From an uncultured Nitrososphaerales archaeon (GTDB lineage: Archaea > Thermoproteota > Nitrososphaeria > Nitrososphaerales > JACAEJ01): DNA of 32,153 nucleotides. The notes beneath the pieces were generated by a model. That model was not told the origin of the DNA, did no database searches, and saw only the letters and a program-made list of their open reading frames with translations. The stretch's first letter is position 1; each line of letters starts with the position of its first letter. The translations under genes and the position numbers were made by a program. The stretch covers positions 1-32,153 of the forward strand of contig CALLJF010000012.1 in NCBI GenBank assembly GCA_938091495.1, written 5' to 3'. Of the stretch, positions 7,651-15,754 are shown one piece after another.

Positions 7651-8277
7651 TTAATCCAAGAGAACTAGACCTGTTAGAGTTATCTTATCACGAGGCTCAA
7701 ATGTGGCTTCTAATCCTGCTTTCTTTACAGTAGTATAAACATCTATTCCAACTGACTCCATACTGGGTCTAGCCTCATAAGGATGCTTGCAAGGCATATT
7801 TGGGTCACATTTTTCACATAACCTGCAAGAAGTTGCTATCAGACCTGTGGCAAAATAGTATCCCTGATTGAAAGCCTCTCTTTCAATGAGTGTAACTATT
7901 TTGTGTAACTCCTTCCAAGCCATATCCATTGAGTTTTCCAACTTATGCCCCATCTCTCTAAACAAATCGGGTAGAGTTATACCATTGCCCTTTATCTTTG
8001 TGGCTAACTCATGTGGGTAAGGAAACTCATACTGAATGATTAATGCATATCTGTATTTCTGAAGGTATCTAGAAAATTCTTGTGGTGATGGGGTAAAGGG
8101 AGGGCACATTAAACACTGCCCATACCAATTACATGGAGGGTATCTGCATTTCAATAGTACTCTTTCGTCAACTATTACTTGTTTAGCCCTAATAGGCTTT
8201 GCCTTGCTTGCCCCGCTTTTAACGGCTATCTCACATAATTCTTTTGCATAAGCTCTTAATCTTTGTAGACTAGACAC
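7651..8277 (-). CDS. DUF2284 family putative metal-binding protein
   Basis: A 208-residue cysteine-rich protein of the DUF2284 family (predicted metal-binding). The two characteristic cysteine groups are both present: a first cluster with CRYPPCNWYGQCLMCPPFTP near residues 43-63, and a second with CRLCEKCDPNMPCKHP near residues 156-171. Together they could bind one or two iron-sulfur clusters or zinc ions. A similar cysteine pattern is seen in proteins linked to corrinoid and redox metabolism, but no function is established. The start is GTG at 8275-8277, preceded by GGAGG 11 nt upstream; there is no competing ATG. It is followed 59 bp downstream by the OB-fold gene in the same orientation and diverges from the glycosyl-1-phosphate transferase. 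Confidence 0.82.
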   Translation of the reverse strand: MSSLQRLRAYAKELCEIAVKSGASKAKPIRAKQVIVDERVLLKCRYPPCNWYGQCLMCPPFTPSPQEFSRYLQKYRYALIIQYEFPYPHELATKIKGNGITLPDLFREMGHKLENSMDMAWKELHKIVTLIEREAFNQGYYFATGLIATSCRLCEKCDPNMPCKHPYEARPSMESVGIDVYTTVKKAGLEATFEPRDKITLTGLVLLD

Positions 8278-8390
8278 AGGGTTATTGTCCTCCTTTGTTG
8301 ATTTCTATTAATTTCAAATCTAATAAAAATTGCTGAAAGTAACTTTTTAAAGCCTTATGCTTAAATCCATTTCCATTGAACTGCTTTGAC

Positions 8391-9407
8391 ATGGCCATAC
8401 CATATGATTTGATAGTACTTGCTTCTATTGTTTTTGCTGTAACCTTCTCTCTTACTTATTTATTTACATTCGCCTTGGTAAAAACCCTACCGAGAAGAGG
8501 GTTGGTAGCTGAAGATTATCACAAGCTAAGCAGACCAAAGGTAGCATGGCCAGGAGGGCCTGCTATTTTTTCATCCATCTTAATTGTTGAGTTGTTCCTA
8601 TACCTTATTTATGGAGACTTAAGAATATTATCCATAGCCTTAGTAACGATAATAGCAGGGATAATAGGCCTTATCGATGATAAATGGAGATTAAAAAATG
8701 GCATTATTAAGCCTGTTTTGCTTATCTTGGCGAGTCTGCCTATCCTTCTCTTGGATATTTATGGAGAAATTTATGTTCCCTCCCCTATATTTCCTATTTT
8801 TGGTAGTGTTAGGCTCTATTACGTTTATCCCATACTTGTTTTAGCAGCTGTACCAATAGTATCAAACGCTACGAATATGATGGATGTTTTAAACGGTGCA
8901 TTGAGTGGTTTCATGACGATAGCAACTGTACCTTTAGTGTTTTCTCTAATATTAAGGGCAGATTACAATATAATGATGGCATCTTTGCCATTGATGGGAT
9001 CATCTCTTGCCTTTTTCATATTTCATAGATATCCCTCAAAGATATTCCCAGGGGACTCTGGCAGTCTGGCTTTAGGTGCTATGTTTTGTGCAATAGCGAT
9101 AGTAGGCAGGGTTGAAGTAGTAGCAATAATATCCATCCTTCCTGCCATACTGAACTCTTTCTTCATCTTATCGAGCGTAAAAAGATTAGTGGAGCATAGA
9201 TCTATAAAGACAAGGCCGACTATTCTTCTTCCAAACGAACAGCTCGCCGCATCCAAAGAAACTTCAGCACCGATAACTTTGGTGAGAATGATACTTGCAG
9301 AGGGTCCCTTATCTGAAAAAGACGTAGTATCGAACATCCTTAAACTTTCAGCCTTTTCAGCCTTTCTTGCTGTAATGACAGCTTTGTTGACAGCGTGGGG
9401 AATTTAG
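8391..9407 (+). CDS. Polyprenyl-phosphate GlcNAc-1-phosphate transferase family (GT4/MraY-like)
   Basis: Multi-pass membrane enzyme that attaches a sugar-1-phosphate from a UDP-sugar to a dolichyl/polyprenyl phosphate carrier, the first step of N-glycan or other lipid-linked glycan assembly. Signatures of the family are IIGLIDDKWR (about residues 92-101), VSNATNMMDVLNG (about 155-167) and the magnesium/substrate loop KIFPGDSGSLALGA (about 214-227). Roughly ten hydrophobic segments are visible over 338 residues. An in-frame TTG at 8376 would add five residues; ATG 8391 (MAIPYD) is preferred. A TTTTTAAAG box near 8344-8352 supports a short leader. One base after its stop a small membrane-protein ORF begins, so the two are probably co-transcribed and coupled. 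Confidence 0.9.
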   Translation: MAIPYDLIVLASIVFAVTFSLTYLFTFALVKTLPRRGLVAEDYHKLSRPKVAWPGGPAIFSSILIVELFLYLIYGDLRILSIALVTIIAGIIGLIDDKWRLKNGIIKPVLLILASLPILLLDIYGEIYVPSPIFPIFGSVRLYYVYPILVLAAVPIVSNATNMMDVLNGALSGFMTIATVPLVFSLILRADYNIMMASLPLMGSSLAFFIFHRYPSKIFPGDSGSLALGAMFCAIAIVGRVEVVAIISILPAILNSFFILSSVKRLVEHRSIKTRPTILLPNEQLAASKETSAPITLVRMILAEGPLSEKDVVSNILKLSAFSAFLAVMTALLTAWGI

Positions 9408-9408
9408 T

Positions 9409-9654
9409 TTGAAATTAAGGCTTCTTCCTTTGATGGGGATAATTGGATTTGCTTGGCTTCTCATTTTTTTAGGGTTATACATAATATTCTATTTAATTGT
9501 ACCTATCAACATATTCCCTGAAAGAACCGATTATGTGTCCATTTTTCTCAATTCACTGCTTAAAGTTGCATCATCTGCAACTCTAGCTTTCCTATGGATT
9601 ATAATAATGATAAAATTGAGAGATTTTTACATGAAAAGGAAGTTATCGGCTTAA
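9409..9654 (+). CDS. Small two-helix membrane protein, unknown function
   Basis: An 81-residue hydrophobic protein beginning at TTG 9409, one base after the stop of the glycosyl-1-phosphate transferase. Two transmembrane helices are evident: about residues 8-32 (LMGIIGFAWLLIFLGLYIIF) and about 50-68 (LKVASSATLAFLWIIIMI). A polar loop, FPERTDYVSIF, lies between them, and the C-terminus is basic (KLRDFYMKRKLSA). The GTGGGG just upstream may act as ribosome site. Tight coupling suggests a partner or stabilising subunit for the transferase, but no family is recognised. An internal ATG at 9433 is an alternative start. Confidence 0.7.
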   Translation: MKLRLLPLMGIIGFAWLLIFLGLYIIFYLIVPINIFPERTDYVSIFLNSLLKVASSATLAFLWIIIMIKLRDFYMKRKLSA

Positions 9655-9661
9655 CTAATGA

Positions 9662-10165
9662 TCATAGACTCTTCTCCCAATCCTCTCTTTTCCTGTCATA
9701 TTCATCTCGTGAATAGACACGCTTTGCTGGTACGCCCATCACTACAGTATCTTGAGGCACATCCTCAGTCACCACAGAACCCATGGCTACTACGCTATTC
9801 TTCCCTATCTTCACTCCTGCTTTTATTATGGAGCCAGCACCTATTACTGCTCCATTCTCTACTAATGTTCCAGAAAGCCTTTTGCTTGGAGGATATGGAT
9901 CATTGGTAAATATAGCACCAGGTCCTATGAATACATTATCGCCTATCACAGTCAATGGAGGTATGTAGACATTGCCCTCTATCTTACAATTTTTGCCTAT
10001 CTTGACTTTATAATCTATGTGTGAGAGAGATCCTATTACCACATTGTCTCCTATCTCTGTACTATCTCCTATGTATGTAAAGTTCCAAATCTTAACATTC
10101 TTCCCAAGCTTAACATTCTTTCCAATATGGTTAATGGTTTTGAAACCTTCAGAAGACTTGCTCAT
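9662..10165 (-). CDS. Left-handed beta-helix (hexapeptide) sugar N-acetyltransferase
   Basis: A 167-residue hexapeptide-repeat acyltransferase. Successive hexads such as IGKNVKLGKNVKIWNF, IGDSTEIGDNVVIG and IGAGSIIKAGVKIGKNSVVA form the left-handed helix. The loop with FTNDPYPP and the terminal AMGSVVTEDVPQDTVVMGVPAKRV match WbpD/WlbB-type acetyltransferases, which acetylate a UDP-amino sugar. It lies 32 bp downstream of a Gfo/Idh oxidoreductase on the same strand, the same pairing as wlbA-wlbB in pathways to UDP-2,3-diacetamido-hexuronic acids. The assignment to that substrate is an inference; the acetyltransferase fold is clear. ATG start at 10163-10165. Confidence 0.9.
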   Translation of the reverse strand: MSKSSEGFKTINHIGKNVKLGKNVKIWNFTYIGDSTEIGDNVVIGSLSHIDYKVKIGKNCKIEGNVYIPPLTVIGDNVFIGPGAIFTNDPYPPSKRLSGTLVENGAVIGAGSIIKAGVKIGKNSVVAMGSVVTEDVPQDTVVMGVPAKRVYSRDEYDRKREDWEKSL

Positions 10166-10197
10166 AGATTATGGGTATTCTTTGATATGTTTTAAAC

Positions 10198-11142
10198 TTA
10201 ATTAAGATTCAAGTATATAGAAGATCCTGTCTCATGTGAGATCATAGAAGCTTCGACTATCTTTGTTACATTCACTCCATCCAATCCTGTGACTAAGGGT
10301 TTGCTTCTCTCCTTTATGCACCTTATAAAATCCTTAAGCTCAATGAGGAGGGGTTCCTCCCACTTCTTTCTTGGAATTATTGTGCCTTCATCGCTGTCTA
10401 TCCTCAACTCTTGTGTTATGAAGTCTATAGTGACTATACCTCTTATGCAAACAACTTCAAGCTCTCTGATTTTTTTGGGTGTCAGCCAGTTTGCGACTAT
10501 AAAAGCAGTCTTTTGGTTACTAAATCCTAGAGTTATGACAGCAAAATCAGGACCTTCGTGTTCATTTAGAACTTTGCCCGTCCTTGCAAAGGTCAATTTT
10601 GGCTCCTCCTCAAAGATCCATCTAGCAGTATCTATATCATGAACAGCTGTATCCATTATTACTCCCACGTCTTTGATCTTTCCCGTCCAGACATTCTCTC
10701 TATGTAGTTCCAAAAGTAAAGGTTCGCCAAGCTTCCTACTCTTCAGTAAATTCTTTAATTCTATGATTGCTGGGTTAAAGCGTTCTATAAAGCCAACAGT
10801 CAATATCACATTCTTTTCCTTAGCCAACTCAACCAATCTCTCACCTTCTATGGATTTGTAAGTTAGAGGTTTCTCTACGAATGTATCAAGGCCAGTTTTT
10901 ATCGTCTTTTCAGCGATCTCATAATGAGTGGAGCTTGGTGTGCATATAGTAACTGCGTCTAACTTTTCACTTTTCAGCATATCATCCAATCTTTTGTAAC
11001 CTTTAACCTGATATCTTTCTTCGAATATCTTGACTTTAGCCTCATCTATATCACAAAAGCATGATAGGGCGCCTAAATCGTTTAACACTCTTAGATGATT
11101 CTTCCCCCATCCTCCGACTCCAACAACCCCTATCTTGGGCAT
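10198..11142 (-). CDS. Gfo/Idh/MocA family sugar-nucleotide oxidoreductase (WlbA/WbpB-like)
   Basis: NAD(P)-dependent sugar oxidoreductase of 314 residues. The N-terminal Rossmann domain shows GVVGVGGWGKNHLRV (residues 5-19), then CTPSSTHYEIAEK and the family signature VEKPLTY. The C-terminal substrate domain has the conserved MDTAVHDIDTARWIFEE with the catalytic histidine. The pattern resembles WlbA/WbpB, which oxidise UDP-GlcNAcA at C3 in the making of diacetamido-uronic acids. Together with the downstream acetyltransferase it suggests modified amino-sugar synthesis for glycoproteins or the S-layer. The aminotransferase and the UDP-GlcNAc 6-dehydrogenase that would complete that route are not in this window. 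ATG at 11140-11142 with GTGA 8 nt upstream. Confidence 0.9.
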   Translation of the reverse strand: MPKIGVVGVGGWGKNHLRVLNDLGALSCFCDIDEAKVKIFEERYQVKGYKRLDDMLKSEKLDAVTICTPSSTHYEIAEKTIKTGLDTFVEKPLTYKSIEGERLVELAKEKNVILTVGFIERFNPAIIELKNLLKSRKLGEPLLLELHRENVWTGKIKDVGVIMDTAVHDIDTARWIFEEEPKLTFARTGKVLNEHEGPDFAVITLGFSNQKTAFIVANWLTPKKIRELEVVCIRGIVTIDFITQELRIDSDEGTIIPRKKWEEPLLIELKDFIRCIKERSKPLVTGLDGVNVTKIVEASMISHETGSSIYLNLN

Positions 11143-11294
11143 CTCTATTCACATAATTTCCATTTTAATAGTAAATTAGCTTTTTGTATAAATGTGCTTG
11201 AAAGCTCATCTATCAACTCCTTTACAATCGAATCAGCGCAACTTATTTATTCGTATTGATATTATGTGGTTAATAGCGATCAAAAGTGGTTGGC

Positions 11295-11654
11295 ATGAGT
11301 AGAGAAGAAATTCCTCCCTGGTTAAGAGAGCAACTGGCAAGGTTCGACCAATTACAGCAAAACCTTCAAGCCATACTAGTTCAGAAGCAACAGGTGGAGT
11401 TAGAAATGGCCGAGATAGATAGAGCTATCAACGAATTAAAAAAAATCGATCCTGAAAATACCGTCTACAAGTATGCTGGGTCAATATTAATAAAGGTCAA
11501 AAGGGATGATATGCTAAAAGAGCTTGAAGAAAGAAGAGAGATAGCTAATACTAGATCTTTGGTATTGGCTAAGCAAGAGACGAGAGTGAGAGAGAGTGTA
11601 AAAGAGCTACAGGCCAAGATAGATGATGCTCTACGCTTCAAACCTCCATCATGA
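11295..11654 (+). CDS. pfdB: Prefoldin beta subunit
   Basis: Beta subunit of the hexameric prefoldin chaperone, which hands unfolded proteins to the thermosome. The 119 residues are predicted to form two long coiled-coil helices (about 12-45 and 70-108) joined by the short beta hairpin KIDPENTVYKYAGSILIKV, the hallmark of the beta subunit (VYK.G..L). An in-frame GTG at 11286 would add three residues; ATG 11295 (MSREEIP) is preferred. The gene ends with ATGA overlapping the start of a DHH phosphoesterase, so the two are translationally coupled. A CTTATTTA box near 11242-11249 is a plausible promoter. Confidence 0.95.
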   Translation: MSREEIPPWLREQLARFDQLQQNLQAILVQKQQVELEMAEIDRAINELKKIDPENTVYKYAGSILIKVKRDDMLKELEERREIANTRSLVLAKQETRVRESVKELQAKIDDALRFKPPS

Positions 11655-12670
11655 AAATGATACCATCAACAAAGCTCAGAAAGTTCCCTTTAATCGAAAC
11701 GAAAAGGTTAAGATACGCCATTGTTCTCTGCCATAGAAATGCGGATGTAGACGCATACTGCTCAGCTTATGCTGTCACATCATTTCTTAAACAGATAAAC
11801 CCTAGAGTTGGTGTTAGCGTTGCTTCACCTAAAGGGCTCAGCAAACTTACAAAAAAAGTTCAAGACAATTTTAGAGTAGACCTAATAGAGTCCCCAAACA
11901 TCTCAGAAGCAGATTTGATAGTAGTTGTCGATACAGGAGACATATCGCTCTTGGAAGGTTGGGGCGATGAACTTAAATCCTCAAAGTCTACAAAAGTATT
12001 CATAGACCATCATCCTTTGACAAAATCCATAAAGTCTATAGCAGACCTTCTATTAATCGATGAAAAAGCATCTTCATGCGCTGAAATCGTCTATGAAATT
12101 TTTAAGGCAAAAAGAGTCAAATTGACACAGGAAGTAGCCCAAGCGCTTCTCACAGGGATACTATTCGATTCACAGCACTTGACCATAGCCGATTGTAGAA
12201 CAATCAAGATTGTGGCGGAGCTATGTAAAAGTGCTTCTTTGACTTTTTCCAAAGAGTTACTCGAAATGCCCCGGAGTATTCCTGAAATTATAGCCCGTAT
12301 AAAAGCCATAAAAAGATTGGTAGCTTACAGAGCAAAAGATTGGATTATAACCATAACAAATGTTAGCTCTTTCCAAGCATCTGTTGCCAATTATATGTTA
12401 AATCTGGGTGCAGACGTGGCTTTTGCCTTAGGAGGGCGTGGAGATGAAGTAAGAGGCAGTTTGCGTTCTACTCAATCTTTTTACTCGAATACAAACGTGC
12501 ACTTAGGGATAGACATAGCCCAGAAATTAGCCACTATTCTTAAAGGAAAAGGTGGAGGACACTCCACTGCTGCATCTCTTACTTCTTCATGTACTATAGA
12601 TGAAACTGTATCTTTTTTTCTCTCAACTTTATCTGATAGGCTTGGGTTCGAAATAGAGAAAATTCAATGA
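11651..12670 (+). CDS. DHH/DHHA1 family phosphoesterase (RecJ/NrnA-like)
   Basis: A 339-residue DHH-superfamily phosphoesterase expected to cleave phosphodiester bonds of short oligonucleotides or single-stranded nucleic acid with manganese. The metal motifs are present: CHRNADVDAYC (motif I, residues 27-37), VVVDTGD (motif II), and FIDHHPLTK, the DHH signature. The C-terminal DHHA1 domain shows FALGGRGDEVRGSLRS and the substrate loop KGKGGGHSTAAS. It overlaps prefoldin beta by four bases (ATGA), a linkage seen in other archaea. Whether it acts as a RecJ-like nuclease in the replisome or as a nanoRNase is not decidable from sequence. Confidence 0.92.
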   Translation: MKMIPSTKLRKFPLIETKRLRYAIVLCHRNADVDAYCSAYAVTSFLKQINPRVGVSVASPKGLSKLTKKVQDNFRVDLIESPNISEADLIVVVDTGDISLLEGWGDELKSSKSTKVFIDHHPLTKSIKSIADLLLIDEKASSCAEIVYEIFKAKRVKLTQEVAQALLTGILFDSQHLTIADCRTIKIVAELCKSASLTFSKELLEMPRSIPEIIARIKAIKRLVAYRAKDWIITITNVSSFQASVANYMLNLGADVAFALGGRGDEVRGSLRSTQSFYSNTNVHLGIDIAQKLATILKGKGGGHSTAASLTSSCTIDETVSFFLSTLSDRLGFEIEKIQ

Positions 12671-12743
12671 TTTTTATATACGCTGATGAAGGGTTAAAGG
12701 ACAAGCCAAACTCTCGGATTAGTAAAAGTTTTTCTATATATGG

Positions 12744-12751
12744 TTTTAAAA
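12744..12751 (+). promoter_or_regulatory. TATA box of the hexuloisomerase gene
   Basis: TTTTAAAA centred about 29 nt before the TTG start at 12777, predicting a leader of about 3 nt. It supports the TTG as start, since no ribosome site is needed. Confidence 0.5.
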
Positions 12752-12776
12752 CAGAATTGCGGGGGCTTTAGAGCAC

Positions 12777-13385
12777 TTGATTGGTTCAGATGTTAAAAAA
12801 AGTTCCTCAGTTCTTATAGAAATAGTGAGTAAGAACCTTTCAGATGTATCTGAGGAAGAAGTGGGCAAGTGCATAGAACTTTTATTATCTCGCCGCGATA
12901 AGGAAATATTCATAATGGGTGCAGGTAGAAGCGGCTTGGTAGGAAGAGCCTTTGCCTTAAGGCTTCTTCACCTTGGTTACAAAGTCCACATTTTGGGGGA
13001 GACCCTCATGCCCTCTGTGAGCAAAGATGATCTCGTAATAGCGATTTCAGGCTCAGGCTCCACAAAGCTTGTCATAACCGCGGTAGAGGCCGCAAAGCGC
13101 GTAGGTGCAACCATAATGGGCATTACTTCCTACCCGGATTCATCCTTAGGAAAGCTATCAGATTACATTCTTCAGGTTAAAGGTAGGATCATGCCAACAA
13201 AAGAGGCGAATGGTAGAGATTACTTTGCAAGACAGATACTAGGTCTTCATGAGCCTCTTGCCCCTCTTGGCACTCTCTTCGAAGATACTTGCATGATTCT
13301 ACTAGATGCCATGATCCCTGTGTTGATGAGTAAGCTCAAAATAAGTGAAGAGGAACTAGGAAAGCGTCATTCTAATATAGAATAA
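12777..13385 (+). CDS. hxlB: 6-phospho-3-hexuloisomerase (SIS domain)
   Basis: Interconverts hexulose-6-phosphate and fructose-6-phosphate. In archaea lacking the oxidative pentose phosphate route, the reverse ribulose monophosphate pathway uses this enzyme with hexulose-6-phosphate synthase to make ribulose-5-phosphate. The single SIS domain is intact in 202 residues: IFIMGAGRSGLVGRAFALRL (about 44-63), HILGETLMPSV, VIAISGSGSTKLV, GITSYPDSSLGKLSDY, and the C-terminal LAPLGTLFEDTCMILLDA helix typical of this subfamily. The start is TTG 12777, just downstream of a TATA box. Hexulose-6-phosphate synthase is neither fused nor adjacent. Promoter spacing suggests it is transcribed alone, upstream of EF-2. 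Confidence 0.9.
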   Translation: MIGSDVKKSSSVLIEIVSKNLSDVSEEEVGKCIELLLSRRDKEIFIMGAGRSGLVGRAFALRLLHLGYKVHILGETLMPSVSKDDLVIAISGSGSTKLVITAVEAAKRVGATIMGITSYPDSSLGKLSDYILQVKGRIMPTKEANGRDYFARQILGLHEPLAPLGTLFEDTCMILLDAMIPVLMSKLKISEEELGKRHSNIE

Positions 13386-13485
13386 TAACATTATAGGCAT
13401 CAAAAAGACTTAAGTAGAATAGATAAAAACTTAAATATAATAGCAAAGCGCGAAGCGTAACTTGTATCAAAGTAAGTGATGAACT

Positions 13486-15678
13486 TTGCCAAGATATAAA
13501 ACAACTGCTGAAGCCTTGAAAATCATAAGGAACAAAGATCAGATTAGGAACATAGGAATAATCGCCCATGTCGACCATGGAAAGACCACGATGAGTGATA
13601 GTTTGCTTGCTGCTTGTGGTATGTTAAGTCCTTCGGTGGCAGGTCAGGCTTTGGCTTTAGATTACATGGATCTTGAGCAACAAAGGCAGATGACCATCAA
13701 AGCTGCCAACGTTACTCTATATTACGAGTACAAGAATACGCCTTACGTGATAAACTTGATAGATACTCCCGGGCACATAGACTTTACAGGAAAAGTAACC
13801 AGAAGTCTTAGAGCGATAGATGGTTGTGTTGTGGTTATAGACGCTGTGGAAGGAGTAATGACTCAGACTGAGACTGTTACTCGACAGGCTTTGGAAGAAA
13901 GAGTTCGTCCTGTTTTATACATAAATAAGATAGATCGCTTGATCAAAGAGCTTCGCTTAACTCCAGAGAAGATGCAGAACTGGTTAGCAAACATAGTGAA
14001 TGACTTTAACCAATTGATCGACATTTATGCTGAGCCTGAATTCAAAGAAACTTGGAAGGTTAGCATACCTCGTAATTCAGTGGCCTTTGGTTCCGCAAAG
14101 GATCGATGGGGCCTCAACTTTATGATAGCTCAGCAAAAAGGAGTTAAATTTAGCGATATAGTAAAAGCTTACAATGAAGGTAATGAGGCTGAATTAGCCG
14201 AAAAGCTTCCTTTACATGAAGCAGTCTTGTCCATGGTCATAGAACATCATCCTCCACCCCATTTTGCCCAAAAGTATCGTATCCCAAGGATTTGGAAGGG
14301 AGATCTAGATTCAGAAGTAGGAAGATCCCTTCTATCCTGTGATGAGAATGGACCAAAAGTCATGATGATAACGAACGTTATAGTAGATCCACAGGCAGGA
14401 GTGGTAGCTGTAGGTAGACTTTTTTCAGGCAGTATTAGTGATGGTGATATTGTCTACTTGTCAGAAGCTAAAAGAGAGGGAAGAGTACAATCTGTCAATA
14501 TGTTCATGGGACCGTTTAGGGAGATAGTTGGAAGCTTGACAGCAGGCAATATCCCGGCTTTGCTAGGCTTAGAACATGCAAGGGCTGGTGAAACGATATC
14601 GTCAGTAAAGGGCATAGTTCCTTTTGAACAGATAAAGTATGTTTCAGAGCCTGTAGTAACGATAGCTGTAGAATCTAAGTATCCTAGAGATTTACCTAAA
14701 TTAGTGGATTCTCTTAGAAAGCTCAGCATCGAAGATCCAAACCTTATCGTTAGGATCAACGAAGAGACAGGAGAGATGCTCATGTCAGGGATGGGAGTAT
14801 TGCATTTAGAAATAGCCACCACTATGATCCAACAGCAAGGCTTAGAGATAATAACTTCTAAACCTCTTATCAATTATAGAGAAACTATAAGAGGCAAAGC
14901 TGGACCTGTCATGGCAAAGTCTCCCAACAAGCACAACAGAATCTTTATGAGAGTCGAGCCATTACAAGAAGATATAGTAGAACTGATTAGAAATGGTACC
15001 ATTCATGAAGGTCTTGATAGAAAATCTATAGCAAAAATATTGAGAGACAAAGGATGGGATGCAGAAGAAGCAAGAAATGTGGTAACCATAGACAACAGGG
15101 GCAATATTCTCATAGATGCGACAAAAGGTGTTCAGTATATGCAAGAGTCCATAGACATGATAAGGTCTGGTTTCATGGATGTTATGGAGAACGGACCTTT
15201 GGCTTATGAGTATTGCAGAGGAATAAAGGCTATTTTGCACCATGCCGAATTTCATAGCGATCCTGCCCATCGCACATACGCTCAATTGATGCCAGCCTCA
15301 AGGCGATCTTTGCTTGGTGCTTTATTGCTAGCAGATCCTGTTTTACTTGAACCAGTATTAGGTATAGAAGCAAAAGCTCCAACAGAACTAGTAGGTCAAA
15401 TAGTTAGCGTCATCTCTTCCAAGAGAGGTAGAATCCTGACCATAGACCAGAAAGAGTTCACAACAGTTATCATGGGAGAGATACCAGCTGCAGAGACTTT
15501 TGACTTGAGCGAGGTTATGAGGGGCGCTACTGCTGGGAAGGCTTTATGGTCTACTCACTTTAAGATGTGGAGCCCTGTACCATCTAGCATGCTAACAACA
15601 TTGATAGCGGAAGTAAGGAAGAGGAAAGGTTTGAAGCCTGAGCCGCCAAGTCCTGATGAATTTATAGATAAAGAATGA
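13486..15678 (+). CDS. fusA: Translation elongation factor 2 (EF-2)
   Basis: GTPase that translocates the ribosome. All domains are present over 730 residues: the G domain with IIAHVDHGKTT, DTPGHIDF and NKID; the switch region LEQQRQMTIKAAN, which resembles crenarchaeal EF-2; and the C-terminal end RKRKGLKPEPPSPDEFIDKE, typical of archaeal EF-2. The diphthamide histidine is His595 in the domain IV loop. The loop reads DPAHRTYAQLMPASRR where most archaea have HRGPAQ and eukaryotes HRGGGQ. The start is TTG 13486, giving the conserved MPRYK. A nearby ATG at 13479 is in another frame and terminates at once. AGTGATG just upstream acts as ribosome site. It is transcribed downstream of hxlB with a 100-bp AT-rich gap. 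Confidence 0.97.
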   Translation: MPRYKTTAEALKIIRNKDQIRNIGIIAHVDHGKTTMSDSLLAACGMLSPSVAGQALALDYMDLEQQRQMTIKAANVTLYYEYKNTPYVINLIDTPGHIDFTGKVTRSLRAIDGCVVVIDAVEGVMTQTETVTRQALEERVRPVLYINKIDRLIKELRLTPEKMQNWLANIVNDFNQLIDIYAEPEFKETWKVSIPRNSVAFGSAKDRWGLNFMIAQQKGVKFSDIVKAYNEGNEAELAEKLPLHEAVLSMVIEHHPPPHFAQKYRIPRIWKGDLDSEVGRSLLSCDENGPKVMMITNVIVDPQAGVVAVGRLFSGSISDGDIVYLSEAKREGRVQSVNMFMGPFREIVGSLTAGNIPALLGLEHARAGETISSVKGIVPFEQIKYVSEPVVTIAVESKYPRDLPKLVDSLRKLSIEDPNLIVRINEETGEMLMSGMGVLHLEIATTMIQQQGLEIITSKPLINYRETIRGKAGPVMAKSPNKHNRIFMRVEPLQEDIVELIRNGTIHEGLDRKSIAKILRDKGWDAEEARNVVTIDNRGNILIDATKGVQYMQESIDMIRSGFMDVMENGPLAYEYCRGIKAILHHAEFHSDPAHRTYAQLMPASRRSLLGALLLADPVLLEPVLGIEAKAPTELVGQIVSVISSKRGRILTIDQKEFTTVIMGEIPAAETFDLSEVMRGATAGKALWSTHFKMWSPVPSSMLTTLIAEVRKRKGLKPEPPSPDEFIDKE

Positions 15679-15738
15679 CGCTAAAAGATTTAAAATTCAT
15701 AACAAAATACCTATCAAGAGCAGGGCAAGTCTCAGGGA

Positions 15739-15746
15739 AGGTGAGG
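15739..15746 (+). promoter_or_regulatory. Ribosome binding site pointing to a CTG start
   Basis: AGGTGAGG is a near-perfect archaeal ribosome site (GGTGA core). The codon at normal distance (8-nt spacer) is CTG 15755; no ATG, GTG or TTG in the glycosyltransferase frame lies close by. Confidence 0.6.
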
Positions 15747-15754
15747 ACTAAGCA

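Noticed and set aside
12667-12771. A 34-codon ORF (MIFIYADEGLKDKPNS and on) overlapping the DHH gene stop by ATGA
   Set aside because: It spans the TATA box of the hexuloisomerase gene, has no recognisable family and is short enough to be chance.
13386-13485. Sequence gcgcgaagcg and TGATGA before EF-2, considered as a C/D box RNA or hairpin
   Set aside because: No matching D boxes (CTGA) at proper spacing; the TGATG is better explained as the EF-2 ribosome site.
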